Assembly (NCBI GenBank): GCA_913057245.1
Contig: CAJXNH010000009.1
Span: 52,884-116,883 of the forward strand
Source: an uncultured Phaeodactylibacter sp.
Lineage (GTDB): Bacteria > Bacteroidota > Bacteroidia > Chitinophagales > Saprospiraceae
Length of the DNA: 64,000 nucleotides
Reading direction: 5' to 3'
Shown: piece after piece, positions 53,149 through 62,429 of the stretch
Layout of the letters: every line of letters begins with the position of its first letter
How positions within the stretch are numbered: position 1 is the stretch's first letter
Translations under genes and position numbers: made by a program
The notes under the pieces: generated by a model
The model's input: only the letters and a program-made list of their open reading frames with translations
Database searches by the model: none
Told to the model about the DNA's origin: nothing

Positions 53149-54465
53149 CTAGAAGCCAACTACTGCTTCAATCATCAGGCCGCTGAAATTGCCATCAGAG
53201 AGCAATGAGCCTGGTGCAAAGTCAAGGTATTCCTGGTTCACATACTCCGCTTTCAGGAGGATGTTGTCGATCACGAACCAGCCACCGCCGATTTGATAGC
53301 GGTTAATGGTTACGGAAGCGTCACTGGATACATCCGCATTAACGGTATTGTAACGGCCACCGATGTAGAAATCCTCATTCTTGCCGAAGCGGTACAGTAC
53401 ATCTGCAGCAACCTGCGTCATGTTGCGCTTTTCAGGTTCGAACCAGTTACGTCCGCTAGACATTTCGTAGGTTCCGAAGAACTCGAATCCACCGGCTTTG
53501 ACAAATGCGTTGCCCATGAAGGCAGTCACTTCGTCCATGAAACCAGGGCTGTAACGGCCGGAAGAGAAGATACCGCGGTCGCCAGCGCCTACACCCGGAG
53601 GAGACATCACGAGGTAGTAACGGGAGCCGCCACGGTCACCACTGTAAAGGTGGTTAACAGCAGAGCTGGCAGTGTGGTAGGCAGAACCGGTTATCCGGAG
53701 GCGTACGTTATCTGCTACTTCGCTGTCGTAGCCAATCTTACCAATGATAGAAGGGGCACGCTTGGAGTTTTCGTCTACTTCACTGGTGTTTGGTGCAGTA
53801 ATGTTACCGTTGATTTCACCACCGGTGATCCCCAGCATGGCAATCCAACCTTCTTTCTGGTAGTAAACTTCACCACCAATCTCTGTATTGAAGGCATCAA
53901 CGATGTAGTTGCCTACGAATGGGTTGTACATGGCATTACCGTTGTCCGTACGGCGGAAGTGGGCATCACCGTAGTTGATTTCCATGTGACCGGCACGGAT
54001 GGTGATGTTTTCCATCAGCTTGTCCGCAAAATCACTGTTGAGGAAGGACAGGTCATCAACTTGAATGAAACCGCCTTTTACCCATGCTTCCGGGTGGTGG
54101 CGGGAAGACAGGTAGGTCACCAGGTTCAGGCGAACGCCCTTAGCCAGTTCCACATCGATGTTCAGGTTAGCTGTGGCCAGGTTAAAGCCGTTTTCAAGAT
54201 TGTACAATTCATTGTCAAACTGGCCGTCGCCGTCCACATCCATCAGGGTGTTGCTGTGGTCGAGTGCCTGGAACTGCTGTGCAAAGTTACCGCCTATGCG
54301 GACTTTTACACCTTCGAAGTCAAGGCTGTCCTTTTTGAGGTATTCGAATTCATTCACACCTTCCTGATCGTAAGGGCGAAGGTTGTCAATCCTGGCTTGC
54401 TGAGCCATCAGTGAGGTCACCGCGAGCAGTGCGATGAAGCTAAATAGTGCTTTGAATAATTTCAT
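53149..54465 (-). CDS. Outer-membrane porin-like protein
   Basis: This 438-residue protein has a signal peptide (MKLFKALFSFIALLAVTSLM, then AQQ). Its body alternates polar/hydrophobic strands: KGVRLNLVTYLSSRHHPEAW, VRLRITGSAYHTASSAVNHL and FYIGGRYNTVNADVSSDASV. The final strand ends NFSGLMIEAVVGF with a C-terminal aromatic residue. This resembles the phosphate-selective porin O/P group, but the substrate is unknown. The EF-hand-like DVDGDGQFDNELY segment near residue 77 could bind calcium. It lies between two YceI genes, 145 bp from the upstream one. Confidence 0.78.
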   Translation of the reverse strand: MKLFKALFSFIALLAVTSLMAQQARIDNLRPYDQEGVNEFEYLKKDSLDFEGVKVRIGGNFAQQFQALDHSNTLMDVDGDGQFDNELYNLENGFNLATANLNIDVELAKGVRLNLVTYLSSRHHPEAWVKGGFIQVDDLSFLNSDFADKLMENITIRAGHMEINYGDAHFRRTDNGNAMYNPFVGNYIVDAFNTEIGGEVYYQKEGWIAMLGITGGEINGNITAPNTSEVDENSKRAPSIIGKIGYDSEVADNVRLRITGSAYHTASSAVNHLYSGDRGGSRYYLVMSPPGVGAGDRGIFSSGRYSPGFMDEVTAFMGNAFVKAGGFEFFGTYEMSSGRNWFEPEKRNMTQVAADVLYRFGKNEDFYIGGRYNTVNADVSSDASVTINRYQIGGGWFVIDNILLKAEYVNQEYLDFAPGSLLSDGNFSGLMIEAVVGF

Positions 54466-54523
54466 GACGAGTAGGTTTTTTAACGTGGTTGTTTTATGTG
54501 AATCGCTAACACACGCACCGTTC

Positions 54524-54562
54524 AGGCAGGACCGGGCATGACTATCCCGGTCAGAAGTCCTG
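54524..54562 (-). other. Hairpin between yceI copy 2 and the porin gene
   Basis: GACCGGG (54530-54536) pairs exactly with CCCGGTC (54546-54552), and an outer CAGG/CCTG adds pairing. It lies between the yceI gene and the porin start on the same strand. The absence of a T tract argues against a simple terminator; an mRNA processing or stability site is possible. Confidence 0.45.
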
Positions 54563-54610
54563 TTAGCAAGGGCGCTGTTTTTCGAGAAAATCCAGATGAA
54601 TCTTTAAGTC

Positions 54611-55201
54611 TTACCGGTCCAGGCTTGCGTTACCATTGGAAGGCACCATATTGACACTATAATCAATGGTGACTTTTTCGCCGGTTTTGATGGAGCCCAT
54701 TAGTGCAGTGGGAGGTTCCACTCCATAGTCGGGCATGTTGATGTCATAGCTGCCGGAGAAGACTAATCCGCCGTTGGCTACCGGCTTCCCGTTCGCTTTG
54801 AGCGTGACGTTTTTGGTTTGCCCGGCCACCGTAAGCTTACCGTTGGCAGTGATCAGGTAGTTACCGTTAACCCATTTCACATCCGCAGCGCTTGCTTTAA
54901 AGGTGATGTTGGGGTGCTTGTCTTTTTTGAGGGCATCCCAGGTTTTGCCGTCCATAATCCGGCCTTTGGTACTGATAATACGCTCAACTGGTACAGTCAC
55001 CGACAAGTTTCTGATGTTGCCTACCTTACCATCTGTCCAGTCGACGTAAGCTTCAGCATTTATTTTGGTAATATCCGATGTCCAATCGTGCAAGGTGGAT
55101 GTACCCGATACGGTCATCTCAAAATGCGCTACCTCATAGGCCTGCCCGGAAAGTGAAGCCGCAATAAGTAGTGCGATTAAGTTCAATAGCAGGTTTTTCA
55201 T
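54611..55201 (-). CDS. YceI family protein (copy 2)
   Basis: This 196-residue protein has a signal peptide (MKNLLLNLIALLIAASLSGQ). The YceI barrel has HFEMTVSGTSTLHDWTSDIT, then GRIMDGKTWDALKKDKHPNI and PDYGVEPPTALMGSIKTGEK. It is likely a periplasmic carrier of isoprenoid or other lipids. Compared with copy 1 it lacks the cysteine clusters and has the standard THDW-type start of the family. It is the first gene of the yceI-porin-yceI cluster, with an exact promoter at 55226. Confidence 0.88.
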   Translation of the reverse strand: MKNLLLNLIALLIAASLSGQAYEVAHFEMTVSGTSTLHDWTSDITKINAEAYVDWTDGKVGNIRNLSVTVPVERIISTKGRIMDGKTWDALKKDKHPNITFKASAADVKWVNGNYLITANGKLTVAGQTKNVTLKANGKPVANGGLVFSGSYDINMPDYGVEPPTALMGSIKTGEKVTIDYSVNMVPSNGNASLDR

Positions 55202-55225
55202 ATCTCTCTGTTTTTATTGATAGTT

Positions 55226-55233
55226 CAAAGATA
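55226..55233 (-). promoter_or_regulatory. Bacteroidota -7 element for yceI copy 2
   Basis: On the minus strand TATCTTTG is an exact TAnnTTTG match, 24 bases upstream of the start codon. No -33 TTTG at the standard distance. Confidence 0.55.
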
Positions 55234-55411
55234 TCCTACTTAGCGGGTGGGGATTGGTGACATTCGTCAAAACCCTGTGTGACCTTTATCACTCAGGCGT
55301 CAAAGGCTCAACAATGCTAAACCAAAAAAGTAGTTTTTCAAGCCTTTTTACGATATTTAAGGTGCATTCGCCTTGGTAAAATTTCCAAATCACCATAACA
55401 AACCTGACTTT

Positions 55412-57838
55412 ATGAAACATCTTTTGTGGGTTTTCACCCTTTTGCTGCTCTCTGACAGTCTTTTGGCACAAGCCCCATCGGGCTACCAAATGCCCCCGAA
55501 GGCCATCGCCGACCTTGCCAACGCCCCTCTGCCTCCCGCTCTGCGCATCAACAGCAGCCGGGAGTGGATGATGCTGATGGAGCGCCCCGGCTACCCTTCC
55601 ATTGAGGAACTGGCACAACCGGAACTGCGCCTGGCGGGCCTGCGTATGAATCCCCGGACCAACGGGAGCAGCCGGAGCTACAGCTATTCCAGCCTTACCC
55701 TGAAACACATGGATAGTGGAAGAACCTTCAGCGTTTCCGGATTACCGGATGCTGCGCAGATTGAAAACCTGAGCTGGTCACCCGATGGTAAACGGTTTGC
55801 CTTCACCATTACCACTCAGAAAGGCATTGCGCTCTGGACAGGCACCGTAGCGGGGAAGTCAGCCAGCGCCCTTACCGATGACCGCGTAAACGACGCCATG
55901 GGCGGCACGCCTTACGACTGGATTGGCAGTGATCAAATCCTGGTCAAAATGGTGCCCAAAGACCGGGGCGAACGCCCGGAGGAAATCCTGGTGCCCGCCG
56001 GGCCGGTCATTCAGGAGTCTGCCGGGCAGAAAACCACCCTACGTACCTATCAGGACCTCTTGGAGAATCCCTACGACGAAGAACTATTTGAATACTACAC
56101 CACTTCCGAGCTGGTGATGCATGATCTGGAAAAAGGTACCTCAAAGCCTTTTGCGAAAGCAGGAATGATAGCCGGTGCCAGCCCCTCGCCTGATGACCAG
56201 TATATTATGGTGGAGACCATCCACCGGCCTTTTTCCTATCTGGTGCCTTATTATCGCTTCCCAACCACCACGGAGGTATACGACCTGGACGGAAACCTGG
56301 TCAAGCTAATCGATGAGCAGCCTTTGATCGAGCAGTTGCCTAAAGGCTTCGGGGCCGTACCGGAAGGCAAGCGACGCATCAGCTGGCGGGACGATCAGCC
56401 GGCAACGCTGTACTGGGTGGAAGCTCAGGATGGTGGCGACCCGCAGCGGGAAGTGGACGTCCGGGACAAACTCTTTTACTGGTCAGCACCTTTTAAAGAT
56501 GGTGAAGTGAAGGCGGGACTTGATTTTGAGCTCCGCTTTAGCGGCATCGTCTGGGGCAACGCTTCCACTGCCATTGCCTATGAATACTGGTGGGCGACCC
56601 GAAATATTAAAACCAGTCTGTTTGCACCGGGAAAACCGGATAGCAAAAAGGTGCTGTTTGATCGTTCCTATCAGGACCGCTACAGCGACCCCGGCAGCTT
56701 TGAAACGACCTACAATGAATTCGGCGAACAGGTACTGCTCATGGCAGATGGCGGGCGCACCCTCTTCCTCACCGGGCAGGGCGCTTCACCGGAAGGGAAC
56801 CGGCCTTTTGTCCGCACTTTTGACCTGAAGACCAGTGAAACGGAGGAGCTTTGGCGTTCTGAGGCTCCTTATTACGAATCCCCTGCTTTCATTTTGGATG
56901 CAAAAAAAGGCCTGGTCGTGACCCGCCGCGAATCACCGGACGATCCGCCCAACTACTATATCCGCAACTGGAAGACCGGCGACCTTGATGCCATCACGGA
57001 CTTCCCCCACCCCTACCCGGCCCTGGCAGGCATCGAAAAGGAAGTCGTACAGTACCAACGAAAGGATGGGCTCGACTTGCAGGGCGATCTGTATTTGCCA
57101 AAAGGCTACAATCCGGAAACGGACGGTCCGCTGCCTGTGATCATGTGGGCCTATCCCCGGGAATTCAAAAGCAAAGGAGATGCCGGTCAGGTACAAGGCT
57201 CGCCTTATGAGTTTGTGCGCTTATACTGGGGTTCGCCTCTCTATTGGCTTACGCAGGGCTATGCGGTATTCGACCGGGTAGCCATGCCTATCGTCGGGGA
57301 GGAAGATGAGGAGCCCAACGACTACTTCCGGGAGCAGCTGGTGGGCAATGCCGAAGCCGCCATTGACGTACTGGCAGAGCGGGGCATTGCCGACCGCAAC
57401 CGCATCGCCGTGGGCGGGCATTCCTACGGCGCCTTTATGACAGCTAATCTTCTGGCTCACTCAGACCTCTTCGCAGCGGGCATTGCACGCAGCGGGGCTT
57501 ACAACCGGACGCTGACTCCATTTGGCTTTCAGAGTGAAGAGCGGACGTACTGGGATGCACCGGAGGTCTATTACACCATGTCGCCCTTCATGCACGCCGA
57601 CAAAGTCAACGAGCCACTCCTGATGATTCATGGAGAGGCAGACAACAACAGTGGGACCTTCCCGCTGCAGAGCGAACGCATGTATCAGGCCATCAACGGC
57701 CTGGGCGGTAAAGCCCGGTTGGTCATGCTGCCCCACGAAAGCCATGGCTACCGCGCCAAAGAATCCATCATGCATATGCTGTACGAGCAGGATGCCTGGC
57801 TGGAGAAGTATGTGAAAAACCGGGAGGTGAAGCCTTAA
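55412..57838 (+). CDS. S9 family (prolyl oligopeptidase) serine peptidase, exported
   Basis: This 808-residue protein starts at ATG 55412 with a signal peptide (MKHLLWVFTLLLLSDSLLAQ). The N-terminal two thirds form a beta-propeller with PD40-like blocks (LSWSPDGKRFAFTI). The C-terminal alpha/beta-hydrolase domain has the triad S671 in VGGHSYGAFMTANL, D744 in HGEADNNSGTF and H778 in HESHGYRA. Close relatives are dipeptidyl-peptidase or glutamyl-peptidase-like S9 enzymes that trim peptides in the periplasm or outside. A strong terminator follows at 57882. Confidence 0.93.
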   Translation: MKHLLWVFTLLLLSDSLLAQAPSGYQMPPKAIADLANAPLPPALRINSSREWMMLMERPGYPSIEELAQPELRLAGLRMNPRTNGSSRSYSYSSLTLKHMDSGRTFSVSGLPDAAQIENLSWSPDGKRFAFTITTQKGIALWTGTVAGKSASALTDDRVNDAMGGTPYDWIGSDQILVKMVPKDRGERPEEILVPAGPVIQESAGQKTTLRTYQDLLENPYDEELFEYYTTSELVMHDLEKGTSKPFAKAGMIAGASPSPDDQYIMVETIHRPFSYLVPYYRFPTTTEVYDLDGNLVKLIDEQPLIEQLPKGFGAVPEGKRRISWRDDQPATLYWVEAQDGGDPQREVDVRDKLFYWSAPFKDGEVKAGLDFELRFSGIVWGNASTAIAYEYWWATRNIKTSLFAPGKPDSKKVLFDRSYQDRYSDPGSFETTYNEFGEQVLLMADGGRTLFLTGQGASPEGNRPFVRTFDLKTSETEELWRSEAPYYESPAFILDAKKGLVVTRRESPDDPPNYYIRNWKTGDLDAITDFPHPYPALAGIEKEVVQYQRKDGLDLQGDLYLPKGYNPETDGPLPVIMWAYPREFKSKGDAGQVQGSPYEFVRLYWGSPLYWLTQGYAVFDRVAMPIVGEEDEEPNDYFREQLVGNAEAAIDVLAERGIADRNRIAVGGHSYGAFMTANLLAHSDLFAAGIARSGAYNRTLTPFGFQSEERTYWDAPEVYYTMSPFMHADKVNEPLLMIHGEADNNSGTFPLQSERMYQAINGLGGKARLVMLPHESHGYRAKESIMHMLYEQDAWLEKYVKNREVKP

Positions 57839-57881
57839 AGGGTTTGCTGCAAACGGACTCCTGAATCCGTGCTTTTCCGGG

Positions 57882-57919
57882 AGCCCCCGCTCAGTTGCGA
57901 TAATGCAGGAGCGGGGGCT
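57882..57919 (+). terminator. Terminator after the S9 peptidase gene
   Basis: AGCCCCCGCTC (57882-57892) pairs exactly with GAGCGGGGGCT (57909-57919) around a 16-base loop, followed by TCTTGTTT. It lies 44 bp past the stop codon. Confidence 0.8.
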
Positions 57920-58010
57920 TCTTGTTTGCCCGGTAGCTTCCTAACAAAATTGTAAGCAATCCTCTTCAAAACCAAAATGCGCTCCTCAACCTTATTATTT
58001 CCAAAACTAT

Positions 58011-58130
58011 ATGCGATTTTTTGTTTTTGCAATGGCCTTGCTCATCAGTAGTTGTGCTCAGGGCCAACAAACAACTCAGGACAAGCCGCTTCCCAGGTTG
58101 GAAGCCGCCTATCAGCAAGCGATGGAATAA
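58011..58130 (+). CDS. Tiny predicted lipoprotein (39 aa)
   Basis: A short frame beginning ATG at 58011 encodes MRFFVFAMALLISSCAQGQQ, continues TTQDKPLPRLEAAYQQAME and stops at 58130. It has a clear lipobox (LISSC), so after cleavage only about 25 residues would remain lipid-anchored. It lies after a terminator and before a convergent permease gene. No family is known. It could be a fragment of a larger lipoprotein or a real small protein. Confidence 0.45.
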   Translation: MRFFVFAMALLISSCAQGQQTTQDKPLPRLEAAYQQAME

Positions 58131-58155
58131 GCGTTACAAGGCACGACCAGCAGGC

Positions 58156-58171
58156 ATGCCCGAACGGGCAT
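58156..58171. terminator. Short palindrome between convergent genes
   Basis: ATGCCCG-AA-CGGGCAT lies between the small lipoprotein stop and the permease stop. It has no T tract, so a terminator role is only suggested by its position. Confidence 0.3.
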
Positions 58172-58210
58172 AAGATGCGGCAAAGGGGAAACTGCTCTTG
58201 TCAGAAAGCC

Positions 58211-59458
58211 TTACTGCCGCATCGCCTCCACGGGGTCCATACGGGAAGCCTGTATAGCAGGGATCAGCCCGGAGGCTACACCGACCAGGACGGAAACCAC
58301 CACGCCCAACACCATATTCCCAAAGGACAGGTACATGTCAAAGTCGATGATGTTGGATAGCATCGTAATGATGGCGTAAATCAGACCCAGCCCCGCCAGC
58401 CCGCCGATAAAGCAAAGGACCACGGACTCGATCAGGAATTCCAGCAGGATGACAATGCGTTTGGCGCCCAGTGCTTTTTTGACCCCTATCAGGTTGGTGC
58501 GCTCCTTGACGGAAACGAACATGATATTGGCTACACTGACGATGCCCACCAGCATAGCAAACAGCCCAATCACAATACCCACCAGGTTGAGAATGCCGAA
58601 GAAGCTATCGAAGACACTGGAAATCATGGACAACTCGTTGAGCGCAAAGTCATCATCTGCACGGGGTGGCAGGCGGTGGTGGGCTCTAAGAATGCCTCTG
58701 ATTTCGTCCTTCATTTGCTGCATGCTGACGCCTTCTGCTGCTTTGGCATTTACGGAAGTGTCGAAAATCTGACGGGCTTTCAGGTTGGCCAGCCCCCGGG
58801 CGTTGTTGTAGGAAACGAGCAGGCAGTCATCAAAGTCGAGTGGATTTAGCAGGGCATCTCCTGATTTTTCAATCACACCGATGACTTCATACTTACGCCC
58901 CATCATTTTGATGGTCCGCCCAATCGGGTCAATCTCGCCGAAGAGCTCCTCGGCCACTACTGCCCCTATGACCATTTTATTGCTGCCGTAATGGTATTCG
59001 GCCGGAGAAAAGTAACGCCCTTTTTCGAAGTCAATTTGAAACATCTCCACAAACTCCAGGGAGGAGCCAATCAGGACGGCATTTTCAACCGTATTGGACT
59101 TAAACCTTACGCTTTTATAGCCAATCACCACATGGAAGGAAGCCAGGTCAACGGTTTTCGCTTTTTCGTTGATCACCTCGTAATCAGAATGGTCCGGGTT
59201 GGGGCGTTTGATGTAGTGCCACCAGGCGCCGCTGACATCCGCCCAGGGCCACTTCTTCACGTACACTACATCGCTGCCCAGTTTGTCGAGGCTGCCCCGG
59301 ATGTTGTCTTCCAGCGAATCCACTGCCGACAGTACACCGATAATGCAAAAGATGCCGATGGAAATGCCCAGCAGGGAGAGGAGGCTCCGCAGGCGGTTGG
59401 AATAGAGCTGTTGCCAGGCTTGGGCAATGGCTTCGTAGATGATGCGCAGTACAATCAT
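58211..59458 (-). CDS. FtsX/MacB-type ABC transporter permease
   Basis: This 415-residue protein begins MIVLRIIYEAIAQAWQQLYS, then LRSLLSLLGISIGIFCIIGV (first TM). A large periplasmic MacB_PCD domain follows (about 45-280). Three TM helices in the C-terminal FtsX domain (MLVGIVSVANIMFVSVKERT, FLIESVVLCFIGGLAGLGLI and MVLGVVVSVLVGVASGLIPA) are family-typical, with the end ASRMDPVEAMRQ. Such permeases act in lipoprotein release, efflux or macrolide-type export with a LolD/MacB ATPase. No partner ATPase is encoded in the window. The next upstream gene is 9 bp away. Confidence 0.9.
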   Translation of the reverse strand: MIVLRIIYEAIAQAWQQLYSNRLRSLLSLLGISIGIFCIIGVLSAVDSLEDNIRGSLDKLGSDVVYVKKWPWADVSGAWWHYIKRPNPDHSDYEVINEKAKTVDLASFHVVIGYKSVRFKSNTVENAVLIGSSLEFVEMFQIDFEKGRYFSPAEYHYGSNKMVIGAVVAEELFGEIDPIGRTIKMMGRKYEVIGVIEKSGDALLNPLDFDDCLLVSYNNARGLANLKARQIFDTSVNAKAAEGVSMQQMKDEIRGILRAHHRLPPRADDDFALNELSMISSVFDSFFGILNLVGIVIGLFAMLVGIVSVANIMFVSVKERTNLIGVKKALGAKRIVILLEFLIESVVLCFIGGLAGLGLIYAIITMLSNIIDFDMYLSFGNMVLGVVVSVLVGVASGLIPAIQASRMDPVEAMRQ

Positions 59459-59467
59459 GGTAGTGGC

Positions 59468-59935
59468 TTATCCTTTTATGGCGATGGCTTTTTTGTCAAA
59501 GGGGTTCAGCGCAACGCCTTCCACCTCTGCTTCGGCTTCCACGCGGAACTCAGAACCCACCGCATTGATGGCTTTGGCGGCTTTCGCTAAACCGCTAAAC
59601 AACAAATTGCGCTTGCCAAAATCATCGATGCCCGAGCGGACAAGTTCAAAGGGCAGCTCAAACGGCAATTCGCGCACCTCACCGGGCAGCACTTCCAGCC
59701 GGTGGTCCAGCTGTACCTGCCCCAACTCGTATTCATCCACCAGCTTTTCCTTGCCACGCCCGCGGCTGTACCGCTCAATGAGGATGATACGGATGCGGCG
59801 GACAACCTGTGGGTTTAAGGATTGCAGGCGAACACGCCCCTGAAGCACACGGTCAGTCCCTTCCAATGTTTCAGGAAGGACCAGCTCCAGTTTGACGCCT
59901 TCAATACCCAACCATTTTTTGACTCGTCCGATCAT
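59468..59935 (-). CDS. Spo0M/arrestin-like protein
   Basis: This 155-residue protein starts at ATG 59935 (MIGRVKKWLGIEGVKLELVL). It then shows the sandwich pattern of the SpoOM family: LQGRVRLQSLNPQVVRRIRI, LVDEYELGQVQLDHRLEVLP and GEVRELPFELPFEL. Spo0M-like arrestin-fold proteins act in sporulation control and cell-shape processes in Bacillus; in Bacteroidota their role is unknown. It is 9 bp from the FtsX-type permease on the same strand, which suggests joint function. Confidence 0.75.
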   Translation of the reverse strand: MIGRVKKWLGIEGVKLELVLPETLEGTDRVLQGRVRLQSLNPQVVRRIRIILIERYSRGRGKEKLVDEYELGQVQLDHRLEVLPGEVRELPFELPFELVRSGIDDFGKRNLLFSGLAKAAKAINAVGSEFRVEAEAEVEGVALNPFDKKAIAIKG

Positions 59936-60023
59936 GGTGTATTGCAAATCTGTTGTTTCGCATCAGCCAAGGTAGACTACCCCAGTCAAAGCGCCATGCT
60001 TTTTCTATCAAGGCAGGTGGAAA

Positions 60024-60503
60024 TTATACCAATCGCGCGTGCCAGCTTTCACTCAGCGGCTTTAGCCAGCCTGCATCGAAAGCCGCCTTTGATTCAACCA
60101 GGGTATCAAAAACCAGGGTATGGTCATTGATTTGCCCTTCGGCATACCGGCGGGCAAACTCCTCCCGGCTGACGGTGTGCACGGCATCGCCATCCTGATA
60201 ACTGAAGTACATGCGGTCGAATAAATCCACCCCGTATTCCGCCTGCAGCTTCTTCAGAAAATGTACGGAGGAATCAATGGAGCAGCCACTGGCATCGGCC
60301 TGGCTTTCATCCACCATAAGGATCACAAACCGGTCGTGCAGCACATCGGCATCCGCTTTCAGCTGACGGTTGTGGCTCACCCATTGGCGGGCAAAGGCTT
60401 GCAGGTTCGATCTGATCTCCGGCACCGCGTCCGCCGGAAATGGCTTATTGGCCTGGTATACCCAGAGGCGGGTGGTATTGGAAAGGGTATCGGGAAGTGT
60501 CAT
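60024..60503 (-). CDS. Conserved protein often annotated as ABC transporter ATPase in Bacteroidota
   Basis: This 159-residue protein has no Walker motif despite the common database label. Its pattern TRLWVYQANKPFPADAVPEI, FVILMVDESQADASGCSIDS and DLFDRMYFSYQDGDAVHTVS is shared by a Bacteroidota family that I know only under that label. It ends LKPLSESWHARLV. There is no signal peptide. It has its own promoter at 60522. Function unknown. Confidence 0.7.
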   Translation of the reverse strand: MTLPDTLSNTTRLWVYQANKPFPADAVPEIRSNLQAFARQWVSHNRQLKADADVLHDRFVILMVDESQADASGCSIDSSVHFLKKLQAEYGVDLFDRMYFSYQDGDAVHTVSREEFARRYAEGQINDHTLVFDTLVESKAAFDAGWLKPLSESWHARLV

Positions 60504-60521
60504 TTTGCTTCAATTTTACCT

Positions 60522-60529
60522 CAAACATA
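60522..60529 (-). promoter_or_regulatory. Bacteroidota -7 element
   Basis: On the minus strand TATGTTTG is an exact TAnnTTTG match, 18 bases before the start codon at 60503. Confidence 0.5.
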
Positions 60530-60603
60530 ATTAATGTGCGTCAATAATTAGGTATACAACTGAGGTGGGGCAGTTGGTTCAATTTTTGTGTTTATCGAGC
60601 GCA

Positions 60604-62409
60604 TCACAATTTAACTATTTTCCCCACCCCCAGCACCTGCCCACACTGCACCACCCGCCAAACATATACCCCGCCAGCCTGCCCGACCAGCTCCACGCCA
60701 TTTACCCCCGCCCGCAACGGCTGACGGTGTACCCGCCGGCCCACCGCATCGTATACCTCCACCCAGGCATTCACCGGCAGCCAGCCGGGGCGCAGGGAGA
60801 GGCTGAAGCGCTCCTGGAAAGGATTGGGGAAAGCGGTGGCTGATGCTTCTGCTTGTTCTTCCTCTGCCGTGCTATTAGGCATAGTGAATTCCAGCTCCTT
60901 GCACTGTGTGCCGCTGCCATTGGCGTTGCTCACCGTGAGGCAGACCTCATAAGTGCCGTAGCCGGGGAAGGTATGCTGGGGCAGGGTATCCGTGCTCGTG
61001 CTGCCGTCACCGAAGTCCCACAGCCAGTCGGTTGGCTCGTAGTCGCTCAGGTCATAGAACTGTACTTGAAAAGGCTCCAGCGTATCCTGCTCGTAGCGCC
61101 AGCGGGCCAGCGGAATATTGTCGATGCCGAGCGTGTCGCAGGGGCTGCCGTCTATGGGGCCCAGGCGGTAATTGGGCTGGTTTGGGATGGAGAAGGCATT
61201 GAAGGTGGGCAGCTCGATGCCGTGCTGCTCGATGCGGCAGTCCGGGCAGTCGGCATCTGGGTTGTGGATGACGTGCAGGCTGGTCACGCCGTTGTTGGAA
61301 GCGATATAGATTTTGCCGTCGGGGGCTAGCTGACCCTGGAAAAATGTGGTGGGCAGAGGATCTAAGTGCCCATCGTAGTCGGCTACCAAAGTACGGGTGG
61401 CTTCGATGTCTTCTGCCAAGAGGTCGTATTGGTATAAATCTAGGGATGCCATAATGTAAAGATATCGCGAATTTTTTGATATTGTTGCACCGCCACCTGT
61501 GCCCTCTTTTTCGTAGTTACCTTGCCGAAAATTACTAAGCAGACCTGTGCAGCGGTCGAAGTCGTAGATCGTTACATAGTCACCTGCTGTACTGCTAATA
61601 CCGTTATAGCGAACATGCTTGGTGCCATCGGGAGAAAACAAGGCCTGACCAAGACCGGTAGGAACGGCCTCCCCTACTTCCTGAATCCCTATCAGTTCGA
61701 TACCCGCAGGTGTAAGGAAATAACGGTAGTAACGATTGGAGTTGAAAGCGGGCAGGATGACCCACCAGTCGCGTCCGTTGGCGTGGCGGCAAGCACTGAG
61801 CTTGCCTACGTCTAAAGTGCCGTTTAAAAGTAGTTCTTTTCTTAATGTTACTGCTCCCTTGCCTTCAGCAGCGGTTTTGTCTATCTCTGAATAAAAAAGG
61901 TTTTCGCCTACGACCTTTAATACCCCCTCCACTTCGATCAAATCAACTTCGGTGTTGAGTAACACCAATTTGTCAGCATTTCCAGGAAGTGGAAGGACTA
62001 AGCCTGACTGAGGAAATGCCCACCCAAGATCCAACTCTTCCTGATACCATTCATCTCCTCCTTGCATAATTTCATGGTTACTGCTATATACCCCCTCACC
62101 ATTAAACGTACAAAATAATTTCCCTGAATCACTACTATAGCCAACATTATTTGCATCAAAGAGCATGCTCCCTTCTTCTTCATTTGACTCAATATGCAGT
62201 GTTTCATCCTTGAAAGAAAGTATAGAAAGTCCAAAGGAATCATTAACCGGGGTTCCCGGTCCACCACCATAGCCCAAAACCCAATTATAATCGTGCAGTT
62301 GAGCGGATATCGTAGTCGTGGGAAGCTGTATACATACTACTATAATAACCAAAATGTTATATAACCAGCTGTTTCCTAAAGTGACTGAGCCTTGTTGTTT
62401 TTCTGCCAT
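60604..62409 (-). CDS. Secreted propeller protein with PKD domain and T9SS type A sorting domain
   Basis: This protein of about 601 residues starts at ATG 62409. A start at 62448 would lie inside a terminator hairpin. A hydrophobic signal (SWLYNILVIIVVCIQLPTTT) precedes a propeller-like half of about 400 residues with GQALFSPDGTKHVRYNG and GQLAPDGKIYIASNNGVTSL. A PKD domain (PFQVQFYDLSDYEPTDWLWD, then GDGSTSTD) and a final T9SS type A domain (AFPNPFQERFSLSLRPGWLP ... KIVKL) follow. Its first half resembles the N-terminus of the protein at 27328, so the two are paralogues or share a module. Surface-exported, ligand unknown. Confidence 0.85.
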   Translation of the reverse strand: MAEKQQGSVTLGNSWLYNILVIIVVCIQLPTTTISAQLHDYNWVLGYGGGPGTPVNDSFGLSILSFKDETLHIESNEEEGSMLFDANNVGYSSDSGKLFCTFNGEGVYSSNHEIMQGGDEWYQEELDLGWAFPQSGLVLPLPGNADKLVLLNTEVDLIEVEGVLKVVGENLFYSEIDKTAAEGKGAVTLRKELLLNGTLDVGKLSACRHANGRDWWVILPAFNSNRYYRYFLTPAGIELIGIQEVGEAVPTGLGQALFSPDGTKHVRYNGISSTAGDYVTIYDFDRCTGLLSNFRQGNYEKEGTGGGATISKNSRYLYIMASLDLYQYDLLAEDIEATRTLVADYDGHLDPLPTTFFQGQLAPDGKIYIASNNGVTSLHVIHNPDADCPDCRIEQHGIELPTFNAFSIPNQPNYRLGPIDGSPCDTLGIDNIPLARWRYEQDTLEPFQVQFYDLSDYEPTDWLWDFGDGSTSTDTLPQHTFPGYGTYEVCLTVSNANGSGTQCKELEFTMPNSTAEEEQAEASATAFPNPFQERFSLSLRPGWLPVNAWVEVYDAVGRRVHRQPLRAGVNGVELVGQAGGVYVWRVVQCGQVLGVGKIVKL

Positions 62410-62429
62410 GAGCACGATCTGTGCTTTTA

